Shown: positions 49,518-62,392 of the stretch, piece after piece
How the letters are laid out: each line of letters starts with the position of its first letter
How positions within the stretch are numbered: position 1 is the stretch's first letter
Source of the DNA: Antedon bifida
Taxonomy: Eukaryota; Echinodermata; Crinoidea; Comatulida; Antedonidae
Assembly (NCBI GenBank): GCA_963402885.1
Contig: OY727100.1
Location: 6,559,501-6,623,500, forward strand
Length of the DNA stretch: 64,000 nt
Direction of reading: 5' to 3'
Translations under genes and position numbers: made by a program
The notes under the pieces: generated by a model
Told to the model about the DNA's origin: nothing
Database searches by the model: none
The model's input: only the letters and a program-made list of their open reading frames with translations

Positions 49518-52500
49518 CGTTTTAGACCATTTTGAGCATTTCGATAAAACTTTTCACACAAAACATCAAAGTGTACAGAATAGCTTCAAATCGCATTTGG
49601 AGACGTTTTAGACCATTTTGAGCATTTCGATAAAACTTTTCACACAAAAACATCAAAGAGCACAGAATAGCTTCAAATCGCATTTGGAGACGTTTTAGAC
49701 CATTTTGTGATTTTCGAAAAAACTTGTTAACATAAAAACACCAAAGAGCTAAGAATATCTTCAAATCGCATTTGGAGACGTTTTAGACCATTTTGTGCAT
49801 TTCGATGAAACTTTGTTACACAAAAACATCAAAGTGCTTAAAATCACATTTGGAGACGTTTTAGACCATTTTGAGCATTTCGATAAAACTTTTCACACAA
49901 AAACAGCAAAGTGCACAAAATAGCTTAATATGGTATTTGAAAACGTTTTAGACCATTTTGAGCATTTAGACAAAACTTTTTGATACTAAACATAAAAGTG
50001 TACAGAATAGCTTCAAATCGCATTTGGAGACGTTTTAAACCATTTTTTGATTTTCGAACAAACTTGTTAACATAAAAACTCCAAAGCGCTTAGAATAGCT
50101 TCAAATCGCATTTGGAGACGTTTTAGACCATTTTATGATTTTCGAAAAAACTTGTTAACATAAAAATACCAAAGTTTTAAGAATAGCTTCAAATCGCATT
50201 TGGAGATGTTTTAGACCATTTTGTGCATTTCGATGAAACTTGGTTACACAAAAACATCAAAGTGCTTAAAATCACATTAGAAACCGTTTTAGACCATTTT
50301 GAGCATTTCGATAAAACTTTTCACACAAAACATCAAAGTGTACAGAATAGCTTCAAATCGCATTTGGAGACGTTTTAGACAATTTTGAACATTTCGACAA
50401 AACTTTTTCACACAAAACATCAAAGTGTACAGAATAGCTTCAAATCGCATTTGGAGACGTTTTAGACCATTTTGTGATTTTCGAAAAAACTTGTTAACAT
50501 AAAAACACCAAAGTGCTTAGAATAGCTTCAAATCTCATTTGGAGACGTTTTAGACCATTTTGTGCATTTCGATGAAACTTGGTTACAGAAAAACATCTAA
50601 GTGCTTAAAATCACATTAGAAACCGTTTTAGACCATTTTGAGCATTTCGATAAAACTTTTCACACAAAACATCCAAGTGTACAGAATAGCTTCAAATCGC
50701 ATTTGGAGACGTTTTAGACCATTTTGTGATTTTCGAAAAAACTTGTTAACATAAAAACACCAAAGTGCTTAGAATAGCTTCAAATCGCATTTGGAGACGT
50801 TTTAGACCATTTTGTGCATTTCGATGAAACTTGGTTACACAAAAACATCAAAGTGCTTAAAATCACATTTGAAACCGTTTTAAACCATTTTGAGCATTTC
50901 GATAAAACTTTTCACACAAAAACAGCAAAGTGCACAAAATAGCTTAATATGGTATTTGAAAACGTTTTAGACCATTTTGAGCATTTCGATAAAACTTTTC
51001 ACACAAAAACATCAAAGAGCACAAAATAGCTTAATATCGTATTTAAAAACGTTTTAGACCATTTTGAACATTTCGACAAAACTTTTTCACACAAAACATC
51101 GCAGTGTACAGAATAGCTTCAAATCGCATTTGGAGACGTTTCAGACCATTTTGTGATTTTCGAAAAAACTTGTTAACATAAAAACACCAAAGTGCTTAGA
51201 ATAGCTTCAAATCGCATTTGGAGACGTTTTAGACCATTTTGTGCATTTCGATGAAACTTGGTTACACAAAAACATCAAAGTGCTTAAAATCACATTAGAA
51301 ACCGTTTTAGACCATTTTTAGCATTTCGCTAAAACTTTTCACACAAAAACATCAAAGAGCACAAAATAGCTTAATATCGTATTTAAAAACGTTTTAGACC
51401 ATTTTGAGCATTTCAACAAAACTTTTCACACAAAACATCAAAGTGTACAGAATAGCTTCAAATCGCATTTGGAGACGTTTTAGACCATTTTGTGATTTTC
51501 GAAAAAACTTGTTAACATAAAAACACCAAAGAGCTGAGAATATCTTCAAATCGCATATATTCATTTTGTGCATTTCGATGAAACTTGGTTACACAAAAAC
51601 ATCAAAGTGCTTAAAATCACATTAGAAACCGTTTTAGACCATTTTGAGCATTTCGATAAAACTTTTCACACAAAACATCAAAGTGTACAGAATAGCTTCA
51701 AATCGCATTTGGAGACGTTTTAGACAATTTTGAGCATTTCGATAAAACTTTTCACACAAAAACAGCAAAGTGCACAAAATAGCTTATTATGGTATTTGAA
51801 AACGTTTTAGACCATTTTGAGCATTTTGAGAAAACTTTTTCACACAAAATTTCAAAGTGTACAGAATAGCTTCAAATCGCATTAGAAAACGTTTTAGACC
51901 ATTTTGAGCATTTCAATAAAACTTTTCACACAAAAACATCAATGTGCACAAAAGAGCTTAATATGGTATTTAAAAACGTTTTAAACCATTTTGAGCATTT
52001 CGTTAAAACTTTTCACACAAAAACATCAAAGTGTACAGAATAGCTTCAAATCGCATTTGGAGACGTTTAAACCATTTTGTGATTTTTGAAAAAACTTGTT
52101 AACATAAAAACATCAATGTGTACAGAATAGCTTCAAATCGCATTTGGAGACGTTTTAGACCATTTTGTGATTTTCGAAAAAACTTGTTGACATAAAAACA
52201 CCAAAGTGCTAAGAATAGCTTCAAATCGCATTTGGAGACGTTTTAGACCATTTTGTAATTTTCGAAAAAACTTGTTAACATAAAAACACCAAAGTGCTAA
52301 GAATAGCTTCAAATCGCATTTGGAGACGTTTTAGACCATTTTGTGCATTTCGAAAAAACTTGTTAACATAAAAACACCAAAGAGCTGAGAATATCTTCAA
52401 ATCGCATATATTCATTTTGTGCATTTCGATGAAACTTGGTTACACAAAAACATCAAAGTGCTTAAAATCACATTAGAAACCGTTTTAGACCATTTTGAGC

Positions 52501-54874
52501 ATTTCGATAAAACTTTTCACACAAAACATCAAAGTGTACAGAATAGCTTCAAATCGCATTTGGAGACGTTTTAGACAATTTTGAGCATTTCGATAAAACT
52601 TTTCACACAAAAACAGCAAAGTGCACAAAATAGCTTATTATGGTATTTGAAAACGTTTTAGACCATTTTGAGCATTTTGAGAAAACTTTTTCACACAAAA
52701 TTTCAAAGTGTACAGAATAGCTTCAAATCGCATTAGAAAACGTTTTAGACCATTTTGAGCATTTCAATAAAACTTTTCACACAAAAACATCAATGTGCAC
52801 AAAAGAGCTTAATATGGTATTTAAAAACGTTTTAAACCATTTTGAGCATTTCGTTAAAACTTTTCACACAAAAACATCAAAGTGTACAGAATAGCTTCAA
52901 ATCGCATTTGGAGACGTTTAAACCATTTTGTGATTTTTGAAAAAACTTGTTAACATAAAAACATCAATGTGTACAGAATAGCTTCAAATCGCATTTGGAG
53001 ACGTTTTAGACCATTTTGTGATTTTCGAAAAAACTTGTTGACATAAAAACACCAAAGTGCTAAGAATAGCTTCAAATCGCATTTGGAGACGTTTTAGACC
53101 ATTTTGTAATTTTCGAAAAAACTTGTTAACATAAAAACACCAAAGTGCTAAGAATAGCTTCAAATCGCATTTGGAGACGTTTTAGACCATTTTGTGCATT
53201 TCGATGAAACTTGGTTACACAAAAACATCAAAGTTCTTAAAATCACATTAGAAACCGTTTTAGACCATTTTGAGCATTTCGATAAAACTTTTCACACAAA
53301 ACATCAAAGTGTACAGAATAGCTTCAAATCGCATTTGGAGACGTTTTAGACAATTTTGAGCATTTCGATAAAACTTTTCACACAAAAACATAAAAGAGCA
53401 CAAAATAGCTTAATATCGTATTTAAAAACGTTTTAGACCATTTTGAACATTTCGACAAAACTTTTCACACAAAACATCAAAGTGTACAGAATAGCTTCAA
53501 ATCGCATTTGGAGACGTTTTAGACCATTTTGTGATTTTCGATAAAACTTGTTAACATAAAAACACCAAAGAGCTAAGAATATCTTCAAATCGCATTTGGA
53601 GACGTTTTAGACCATTTTGTGCATTTCGATGAAACTCTGTTACACAAAAACATCAAAGTGCTTAAAATCACATTTGAAACCGTTTTAGACCATTTTGAGC
53701 ATTTCGATAAAACTTTTCACACAAAAACAGCAAAGTGCACAAAATAGCTTAATATGGTATTTGAAAACGTTTTAGACCATTTTGAGCATTTCGACAAAAC
53801 TTTTTCACACAAAACATCAAAGTGTACAGAATAGCTTCAAATCGCATTTGGAGACGTTTTAGACCATTTTGTGATTTTCGAAAAAAACTTGTTAACATAA
53901 AAACACCAAAGTGCTTAGAATAGCTTCAAATCGCATTTGGAGACGTTTTAGACCATTTTGTGCATTTCGATGAAACTTTATTACACAAAAACATCAAAGT
54001 GCTTAAAATCACATTTGGAGACGTTTTAGACCATTTTGAGCATTTCGATAAAACTTTTCACACAAAAACGGCAAAGTGCACAAAATAGCTTAATATGGTA
54101 TTTGAAAACGTTTTAGACCATTTTGAGCATTTCGACAAAACTTTTTCATACTAAACATCAAAGTGTACAGAATAGCTTCAAATCGCATTTGGAGACGTTT
54201 TAGACCATTTTTTGATTTTCGAACAAACTTGTTAACATAAAAACTCCAAAGTGCTTAGAATAGCTTCAAATCGCATTTGGAGACGTTTTAGACCATTTTC
54301 TGATTTTCGAAAAAACTTGTTAACATAAAAATACCAAAGTTTTAAGAATAGCTTCAAATCGCATTTGGAGACGTTTTAGACCATTTTGTGCATTTCGATG
54401 AAACTTGGTTACACAAAAACATCAAAGTGCTTAAAATCACATTAGAAACCGTTTTAGACCATTTTGAGCATTTCGATAAAACTTTTCACACAAAACATCA
54501 AAGTGTACAGAATAGCTTCAAATCGCATTTGGAGACGTTTTAGACAATTTTGAGCATTTCGATAAAACTTTTAACACAAAAACATCAAAGAGCACAAAAT
54601 AGCTTAATATCGTATTTAAAAACGTTTTAGACCATTTTGAGCATTTCAACAAAACTTTTCACACAAAACATCAAAGTGTACAGAATAGCTTCAAATCGCA
54701 TTTGGAGACGTTTTAGACCATTTTGTGATTTTCGAAAAAACTTGTTAACATAAAAACACCAAAGAGCTAAGAATATCTTCAAATCGCATTTGGAGACGTT
54801 TTAGACCATTTTGTGCATTTCGATGAAACTTTGTTACACAAAAACATCAAAGTGCTTAAAATCACATTAGAAAC
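49518..54874. repeat. HOR unit 13 (copy of unit 2)
   Basis: Same length as unit 2 (5,357 bp), with both GCATATATTCATTTT scars (51553 and 52404) and hence the 851-bp duplication. That duplication therefore predates the super-unit duplication. Confidence 0.9.
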
Positions 54875-57800
54875 CGTTTTAGACCATTTTGAGCATTTCG
54901 ATAAAACTTTTCACACAAAACATCAAAGTGTACAGAATAGCTTCAAATCGCATTTGGAGACGTTTTAGACCATTTTGAGCATTTCGATAAAACTTTTCAC
55001 ACAAAAACATCAAAGAGCACAGAATAGCTTCAAATCGCATTTGGAGACGTTTTAGACCATTTTGTGATTTTCGAAAAAACTTGTTAACATAAAAACACCA
55101 AAGAGCTAAGAATATCTTCAAATCGCATTTGGAGACGTTTTAGACCATTTTGTGCATTTCGATGAAACTTTGTTACACAAAAACATCAAAGTGCTTAAAA
55201 TCACATTTGGAGACGTTTTAGACCATTTTGAGCATTTCGATAAAACTTTTCACACAAAAACAGCAAAGTGCACAAAATAGCTTAATATGGTATTTGAAAA
55301 CGTTTTAGACCATTTTGAGCATTTAGACAAAACTTTTTGATACTAAACATAAAAGTGTACAGAATAGCTTCAAATCGCATTTGGAGACGTTTTAAACCAT
55401 TTTTTGATTTTCGAACAAACTTGTTAACATAAAAACTCCAAAGTGCTGAGAATAGCTTCAAATCGCATTTGGAGACGTTTTAGACCATTTTCTGATTTTC
55501 GAAAAAACTTGTTAACATAAAAATACCAAAGTTTTAAGAATAGCTTCAAATCGCATTTGGAGACGTTTTAGACCATTTTGTGCATTTCGATGAAACTTGG
55601 TTACACAAAAACATCAAAGTGCTTAAAATCACATTAGAAACCGTTTTAGACCATTTTGAGCATTTCGATAAAACTTTTCACACAAAAACATCAAAGAGCA
55701 CAAAATAGCTTAATATCGTATTTGAAAACGTTTTAGACCATTTTGAGCATTTCGACAAAACTTTTTCATACTAAACATCAAAGTGTACAGAATAGCTTCA
55801 AATCGCATTTGGAGACGTTTTAGACAATTTTGAGCATTTCGATAAAACTTTTCACACAAAAACATCAGAGAACACAAAATAGCTTAATATCGTATTTAAA
55901 AACGTTTTAGACCATTTTGAGCATTTCAACAAAACTTTTCACACAAAACATCAAAGTGTACAGAATAGCTTCAAATCGCATTTGGAGACGTTTTAGACCA
56001 TTTTGTGATTGTCGAAAAAACTTGTTAACATAAAAACACCAAAGAGCTAAGAATATCTTCAAATCGCATTTGGAGACGTTTTAGACCATTTTGTGCATTT
56101 CGATGAAACTTTGTTACACAAAAACATCAAAGTGCTTAAAATCACATTTGGAGACGTTTTAAACTATTTTGAGCATTTCGATAAAACTTTTCACACAAAA
56201 ACAGCAAAGTGCACAAAATAGCTTATTATGGTATTTGAAAACGTTTTAGACCATTTTGAGCATTTTGAGAAAACTTTTTCACACAAAATTTCAAAGTGTA
56301 CAGAATAGCTTCAAATCGCATTAGAAAACGTTTTAGACCATTTTGAGCATTTCAATAAAACTTTTCACACGAAAACATCAATGTGCACAAAAGAGCTTAA
56401 TATGGTATTTAAAAATGTTTTAAACCATTTTGAGCATTTCGTTAAAACTTTTCACACAAAAACATCAAAGTGTACAGAATAGCTTCAAATCGCATTTGGA
56501 GACGTTTAAACCATTTTGTGATTTTTGAAAAAACTTGTTAACATAAAAACACCAAAGTGCTAAGAATAGCTTCAAATCGCATTTGGAGACGTTTTAGACC
56601 ATTTTGTGATTTTCGAAAAAACTTGTTGACATAAAAACACCAAAGTGCTAAGAATAGCTTCAAATCGCATTTGGAGACGTTTTAGACCATTTTGTAATTT
56701 TCGAAAAAACTAGTTAACATAAAAACACCAAAGTGCTAAGAATAGCTTCAAATCGCATTTGGAGACGTTTTAAACCATTTTGTGATTTTCGAAAAAACTT
56801 GTTAACATAAAAACACCAAAGTGCTTAGAATAGCTTCAAATCGCATTTGGAGACGTTTTAGACCATTTTGTGCATTTCGATGAAACTTGGTTACACAAAA
56901 ACATCAAAGTGCTTAAAATCACATTTGAAACCGTTTTAGACCATTTTGAGCATTTCGATAAAACTTTTCACACAAAAACAGCAAAGTGCACAAAATAGCT
57001 TAATATGGTATTTGAAAACGTTTTAGACCATTTTGAGCATTTCGACAAAACTTTTTCATACTAAACATCAAAGTGTACAGAATAGCTTCAAATCGCATTT
57101 GGAGACGTTTTAGACCATTTTGTGATTTTCGAAAAAACTTGTTAACATAAAAACTACTAAGTGCTTAGAATAGCTTCAAATCGCATTTGGAGACGTTTTA
57201 GACCATTTTATGATTTTCGAAAAAACTTGTTAACATAAAAATACCAAAGTTCTAAGAATAGCTTCAAATCGCATTTGGAGACGTTTTAGACCATTTTGTG
57301 CATTTCGATGAAACTTGGTTACACAAAAACATCAAAGTGCTTAAAATCAAAATAGAAACCGTTTTAGACCATTTTGAGCATTTCGATAAAACTTTTCACA
57401 CAAAAACATCAAAGAGCACAAAATAGCTTAATATCGTATTTAAAAACGTTTTAGACCATTTTGAACATTTCGACAAAACTTTTTCACACAAAACATCAAA
57501 GTGTACAGAATAGCTTCAAATCGCATTTGGAGACGTTTTAGACCATTTTGTGATTTTCGAAAAAACTTGTTAACATAAAAACACCAAAGTCCTTAGAATA
57601 GCTTCAAATCGCATTTGGAGACGTTTTAGACCATTTTGTGCATTTCGATGAAACTTTGTTACACAAAAACATCAAAGTGCTTAAAATCACATTTGGAGAC
57701 GTTTTAGACCATTTTGAGCATTTCGATAAAACTTTTCACACAAAACATCAAAGTGTACAGAATAGCTTCAAATCGCATTTGGAGACGTTTTAGACAATTT

Positions 57801-58124
57801 TGAGCATTTCGATAAAACTTTTCACACAAAAACATCAAAGAGCACAAAATAGCTTAATATCGTATTTAAAAACGTTTTAGACCATTTTGAGCATTTCAAC
57901 AAAACTTTTCACACAAAACATCAAAGTGTACAGAATAGCTTCAAATCGCATTTGGAGACGTTTTAGACCATTTTGTGATTTTCGAAAAAACTTGTTAACA
58001 TAAAAACACCAAAGAGCTAAGAATATCTTCAAATCGCATTTGGAGACGTTTTAGACCATTTTGTGCATTTCGATGAAACTTTGTTACACAAAAACATCAA
58101 AGTGCTTAAAATCACATTAGAAAC
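54875..58124. repeat. HOR unit 14 (copy of unit 3, without patch)
   Basis: 3,250 bp; matches unit 3 except that 56981-57062 holds the standard two-monomer sequence (CAGCAAAGTGCACAAAATAG, then a CATACTAAACATC monomer). The same version stands in units 1, 4, 9, 10 and 12, so this is the ancestral state. Confidence 0.88.
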
Positions 58125-61100
58125 CGTTTTAGACCATTTTGAGCATTTCGATAAAACTTTTCACACAAAACATCAAAGTGTACAGAATAGCTTCAAATCG
58201 CATTTGGAGACGTTTTAGACCATTTTGAGCATTTCGATAAAACTTTTCACACAAAAACATCAAAGAGCACAGAATAGCTTCAAATCGCATTTGGAGACGT
58301 TTTAGACCATTTTGTGATTTTCGAAAAAACTTGTTAACATAAAAACACCAAAGAGCTAAGAATATCTTCAAATCGCATTTGGAGACGTTTTAGACCATTT
58401 TGTGCATTTCGATGAAACTTTGTTACACAAAAACATCAAAGTGCTTAAAATCACATTTGGAGACGTTTTAGACCATTTTGAGCATTTCGATAAAACTTTT
58501 CACACAAAAACAGCAAAGTGCACAAAATAGCTTAATATGGTATTTGAAAACGTTTTAGACCATTTTGAGCATTTAGACAAAACTTTTTGATACTAAACAT
58601 AAAAGTGTACAGAATAGCTTCAAATCGCATTTGGAGACGTTTTAAACCATTTTTTGATTTTCGAACAAACTTGTTAACATAAAAACTCCAAAGCGCTTAG
58701 AATAGCTTCAAATCGCATTTGGAGACGTTTTAGACCATTTTATGATTTTCGAAAAAACTTGTTAACATAAAAATACCAAAGTTTTAAGAATAGCTTCAAA
58801 TCGCATTTGGAGATGTTTTAGACCATTTTGTGCATTTCGATGAAACTTGGTTACACAAAAACATCAAAGTGCTTAAAATCACATTAGAAACCGTTTTAGA
58901 CCATTTTGAGCATTTCGATAAAACTTTTCACACAAAACATCAAAGTGTACAGAATAGCTTCAAATCGCATTTGGAGACGTTTTAGACAATTTTGAACATT
59001 TCGACAAAACTTTTTCACACAAAACATCAAAGTGTACAGAATAGCTTCAAATCGCATTTGGAGACGTTTTAGACCATTTTGTGATTTTCGAAAAAACTTG
59101 TTAACATAAAAACACCAAAGTGCTTAGAATAGCTTCAAATCTCATTTGGAGACGTTTTAGACCATTTTGTGCATTTCGATGAAACTTGGTTACAGAAAAA
59201 CATCTAAGTGCTTAAAATCACATTAGAAACCGTTTTAGACCATTTTGAGCATTTCGATAAAACTTTTCACACAAAACATCCAAGTGTACAGAATAGCTTC
59301 AAATCGCATTTGGAGACGTTTTAGACCATTTTGTGATTTTCGAAAAAACTTGTTACCATAAAAACACCAAAGAGCTAAGAATATCTTCAAATCGCATTTG
59401 GAGACGTTTTAGACCATTTTGTGCATTTCGATGAAACTCTGTTACACAAAAACATCAAAGTGCTTAAAATCACATTTGAAACCGTTTTAAACCATTTTGA
59501 GCATTTCGATAAAACTTTTCACACAAAAACAGCAAAGTGCACAAAATAGCTTAATATGGTATTTGAAAACGTTTTAGACCATTTTGAGCATTTCGATAAA
59601 ACTTTTCACACAAAAACATCAAAGAGCACAAAATAGCTTAATATCGTATTTAAAAACGTTTTAGACCATTTTGAACATTTCGACAAAACTTTTTCACACA
59701 AAACATCGCAGTGTACAGAATAGCTTCAAATCGCATTTGGAGACGTTTCAGACCATTTTGTGATTTTCGAAAAAACTTGTTAACATAAAAACACCAAAGT
59801 GCTTAGAATAGCTTCAAATCGCATTTGAAGACGTTTTAGACCATTTTGTGCATTTCGATGAAACTTGGTTACACAAAAACATCAAAGTGCTTAAAATCAC
59901 ATTAGAAACCGTTTTAGACCATTTTGAGCATTTCGATAAAACTTTTCACACAAAAACATCAAAGAGCACAAAATAGCTTAATATCGTATTTGAAAACGTT
60001 TTAGACCATTTTGAGCATTTCGACAAAACTTTTTCATACTAAACATCAAAGTGTACAGAATAGCTTCAAATCGCATTTGGAGACGTTTTAGACAATTTTG
60101 AGCATTTCGATAAAACTTTTCACACAAAAACATCAGAGAACACAAAATAGCTTAATATCGTATTTAAAAACGTTTTAGACCATTTTGAGCATTTCAACAA
60201 AACTTTTCACACAAAACATCAAAGTGTACAGAATAGCTTCAAATCGCATTTGGAGACGTTTTAGACCATTTTGTGATTGTCGAAAAAACTTGTTAACATA
60301 AAAACACCAAAGAGCTAAGAATATCTTCAAATCGCATTTGGAGACGTTTTAGACCATTTTGTGCATTTCGATGAAACTTTGTTACACAAAAACATCAAAG
60401 TGCTTAAAATCACATTTGGAGACGTTTTAAACTATTTTGAGCATTTCGATAAAACTTTTCACACAAAAACAGCAAAGTGCACAAAATAGCTTATTATGGT
60501 ATTTGAAAACGTTTTAGACCATTTTGAGCATTTTGAGAAAACTTTTTCACACAAAATTTCAAAGTGTACAGAATAGCTTCAAATCGCATTAGAAAACGTT
60601 TTAGACCATTTTGAGCATTTCAATAAAACTTTTCACACGAAAACATCAATGTGCACAAAAGAGCTTAATATGGTATTTAAAAATGTTTTAAACCATTTTG
60701 AGCATTTCGTTAAAACTTTTCACACAAAAACATCAAAGTGTACAGAATAGCTTCAAATCGCATTTGGAGACGTTTAAACCATTTTGTGATTTTTGAAAAA
60801 ACTTGTTAACATAAAAACACCAAAGTGCTAAGAATAGCTTCAAATCGCATTTGGAGACGTTTTAGACCATTTTGTGATTTTCGAAAAAACTTGTTGACAT
60901 AAAAACACCAAAGTGCTAAGAATAGCTTCAAATCGCATTTGGAGACGTTTTAGACCATTTTGTAATTTTCGAAAAAACTAGTTAACATAAAAACACCAAA
61001 GTGCTAAGAATAGCTTCAAATCGCATTTGGAGACGTTTTAAACCATTTTGTGATTTTCGAAAAAACTTGTTAACATAAAAACACCAAAGTGCTTAGAATA

Positions 61101-62392
61101 GCTTCAAATCGCATTTGGAGACGTTTTAGACCATTTTGTGCATTTCGATGAAACTTGGTTACACAAAAACATCAAAGTGCTTAAAATCACATTTGAAACC
61201 GTTTTAGACCATTTTGAGCATTTCGATAAAACTTTTCACACAAAAACAGCAAAGTGCACAAAATAGCTTAATATGGTATTTGAAAACGTTTTAGACCATT
61301 TTGAGCATTTCGACAAAACTTTTTCATACTAAACATCAAAGTGTACAGAATAGCTTCAAATCGCATTTGGAGACGTTTTAGACCATTTTGTGATTTTCGA
61401 AAAAACTTGTTAACATAAAAACTACTAAGTGCTTAGAATAGCTTCAAATCGCATTTGGAGACGTTTTAGACCATTTTATGATTTTCGAAAAAACTTGTTA
61501 ACATAAAAATACCAAAGTTCTAAGAATAGCTTCAAATCGCATTTGTAGACGTTTTAGACCATTTTGTGCATTTCGATGAAACTTGGTTACACAAAAACAT
61601 CAAAGTGCTTAAAATCAAAATAGAAACCGTTTTAGACCATTTTGAGCATTTCGATAAAACTTTTCACACAAAAACATCAAAGAGCACAAAATAGCTTAAT
61701 ATCGTATTTAAAAACGTTTTAGACCATTTTGAACATTTCGACAAAACTTTTTCACACAAAACATCAAAGTGTACAGAATAGCTTCAAATCGCATTTGGAG
61801 ACGTTTTAGACCATTTTGTGATTTTCGAAAAAACTTGTTAACATAAAAACACCAAAGTCCTTAGAATAGCTTCAAATCGCATTTGGAGACGTTTTAGACC
61901 ATTTTGTGCATTTCGATGAAACTTTGTTACACAAAAACATCAAAGTGCTTAAAATCACATTTGGAGACGTTTTAGACCATTTTGAGCATTTCGATAAAAC
62001 TTTTCACACAAAACATCAAAGTGTACAGAATAGCTTCAAATCGCATTTGGAGACGTTTTAGACAATTTTGAGCATTTCGATAAAACTTTTCACACAAAAA
62101 CATCAAAGAGCACAAAATAGCTTAATATCGTATTTAAAAACGTTTTAGACCATTTTGAGCATTTCAACAAAACTTTTCACACAAAACATCAAAGTGTACA
62201 GAATAGCTTCAAATCGCATTTGGAGACGTTTTAGACCATTTTGTGATTTTCGAAAAAACTTGTTAACATAAAAACACCAAAGAGCTAAGAATATCTTCAA
62301 ATCGCATTTGGAGACGTTTTAGACCATTTTGTGCATTTCGATGAAACTTTGTTACACAAAAACATCAAAGTGCTTAAAATCACATTAGAAAC
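58125..62392. repeat. HOR unit 15 (empty-site counterpart of unit 4)
   Basis: 4,268 bp of uninterrupted satellite, equal to unit 4 without its insertion. The pre-insertion target is at about 61661-61678 (TTTTCACACAAAAACATC). One private change was noticed (61546 T; G at 16535). Confidence 0.9.
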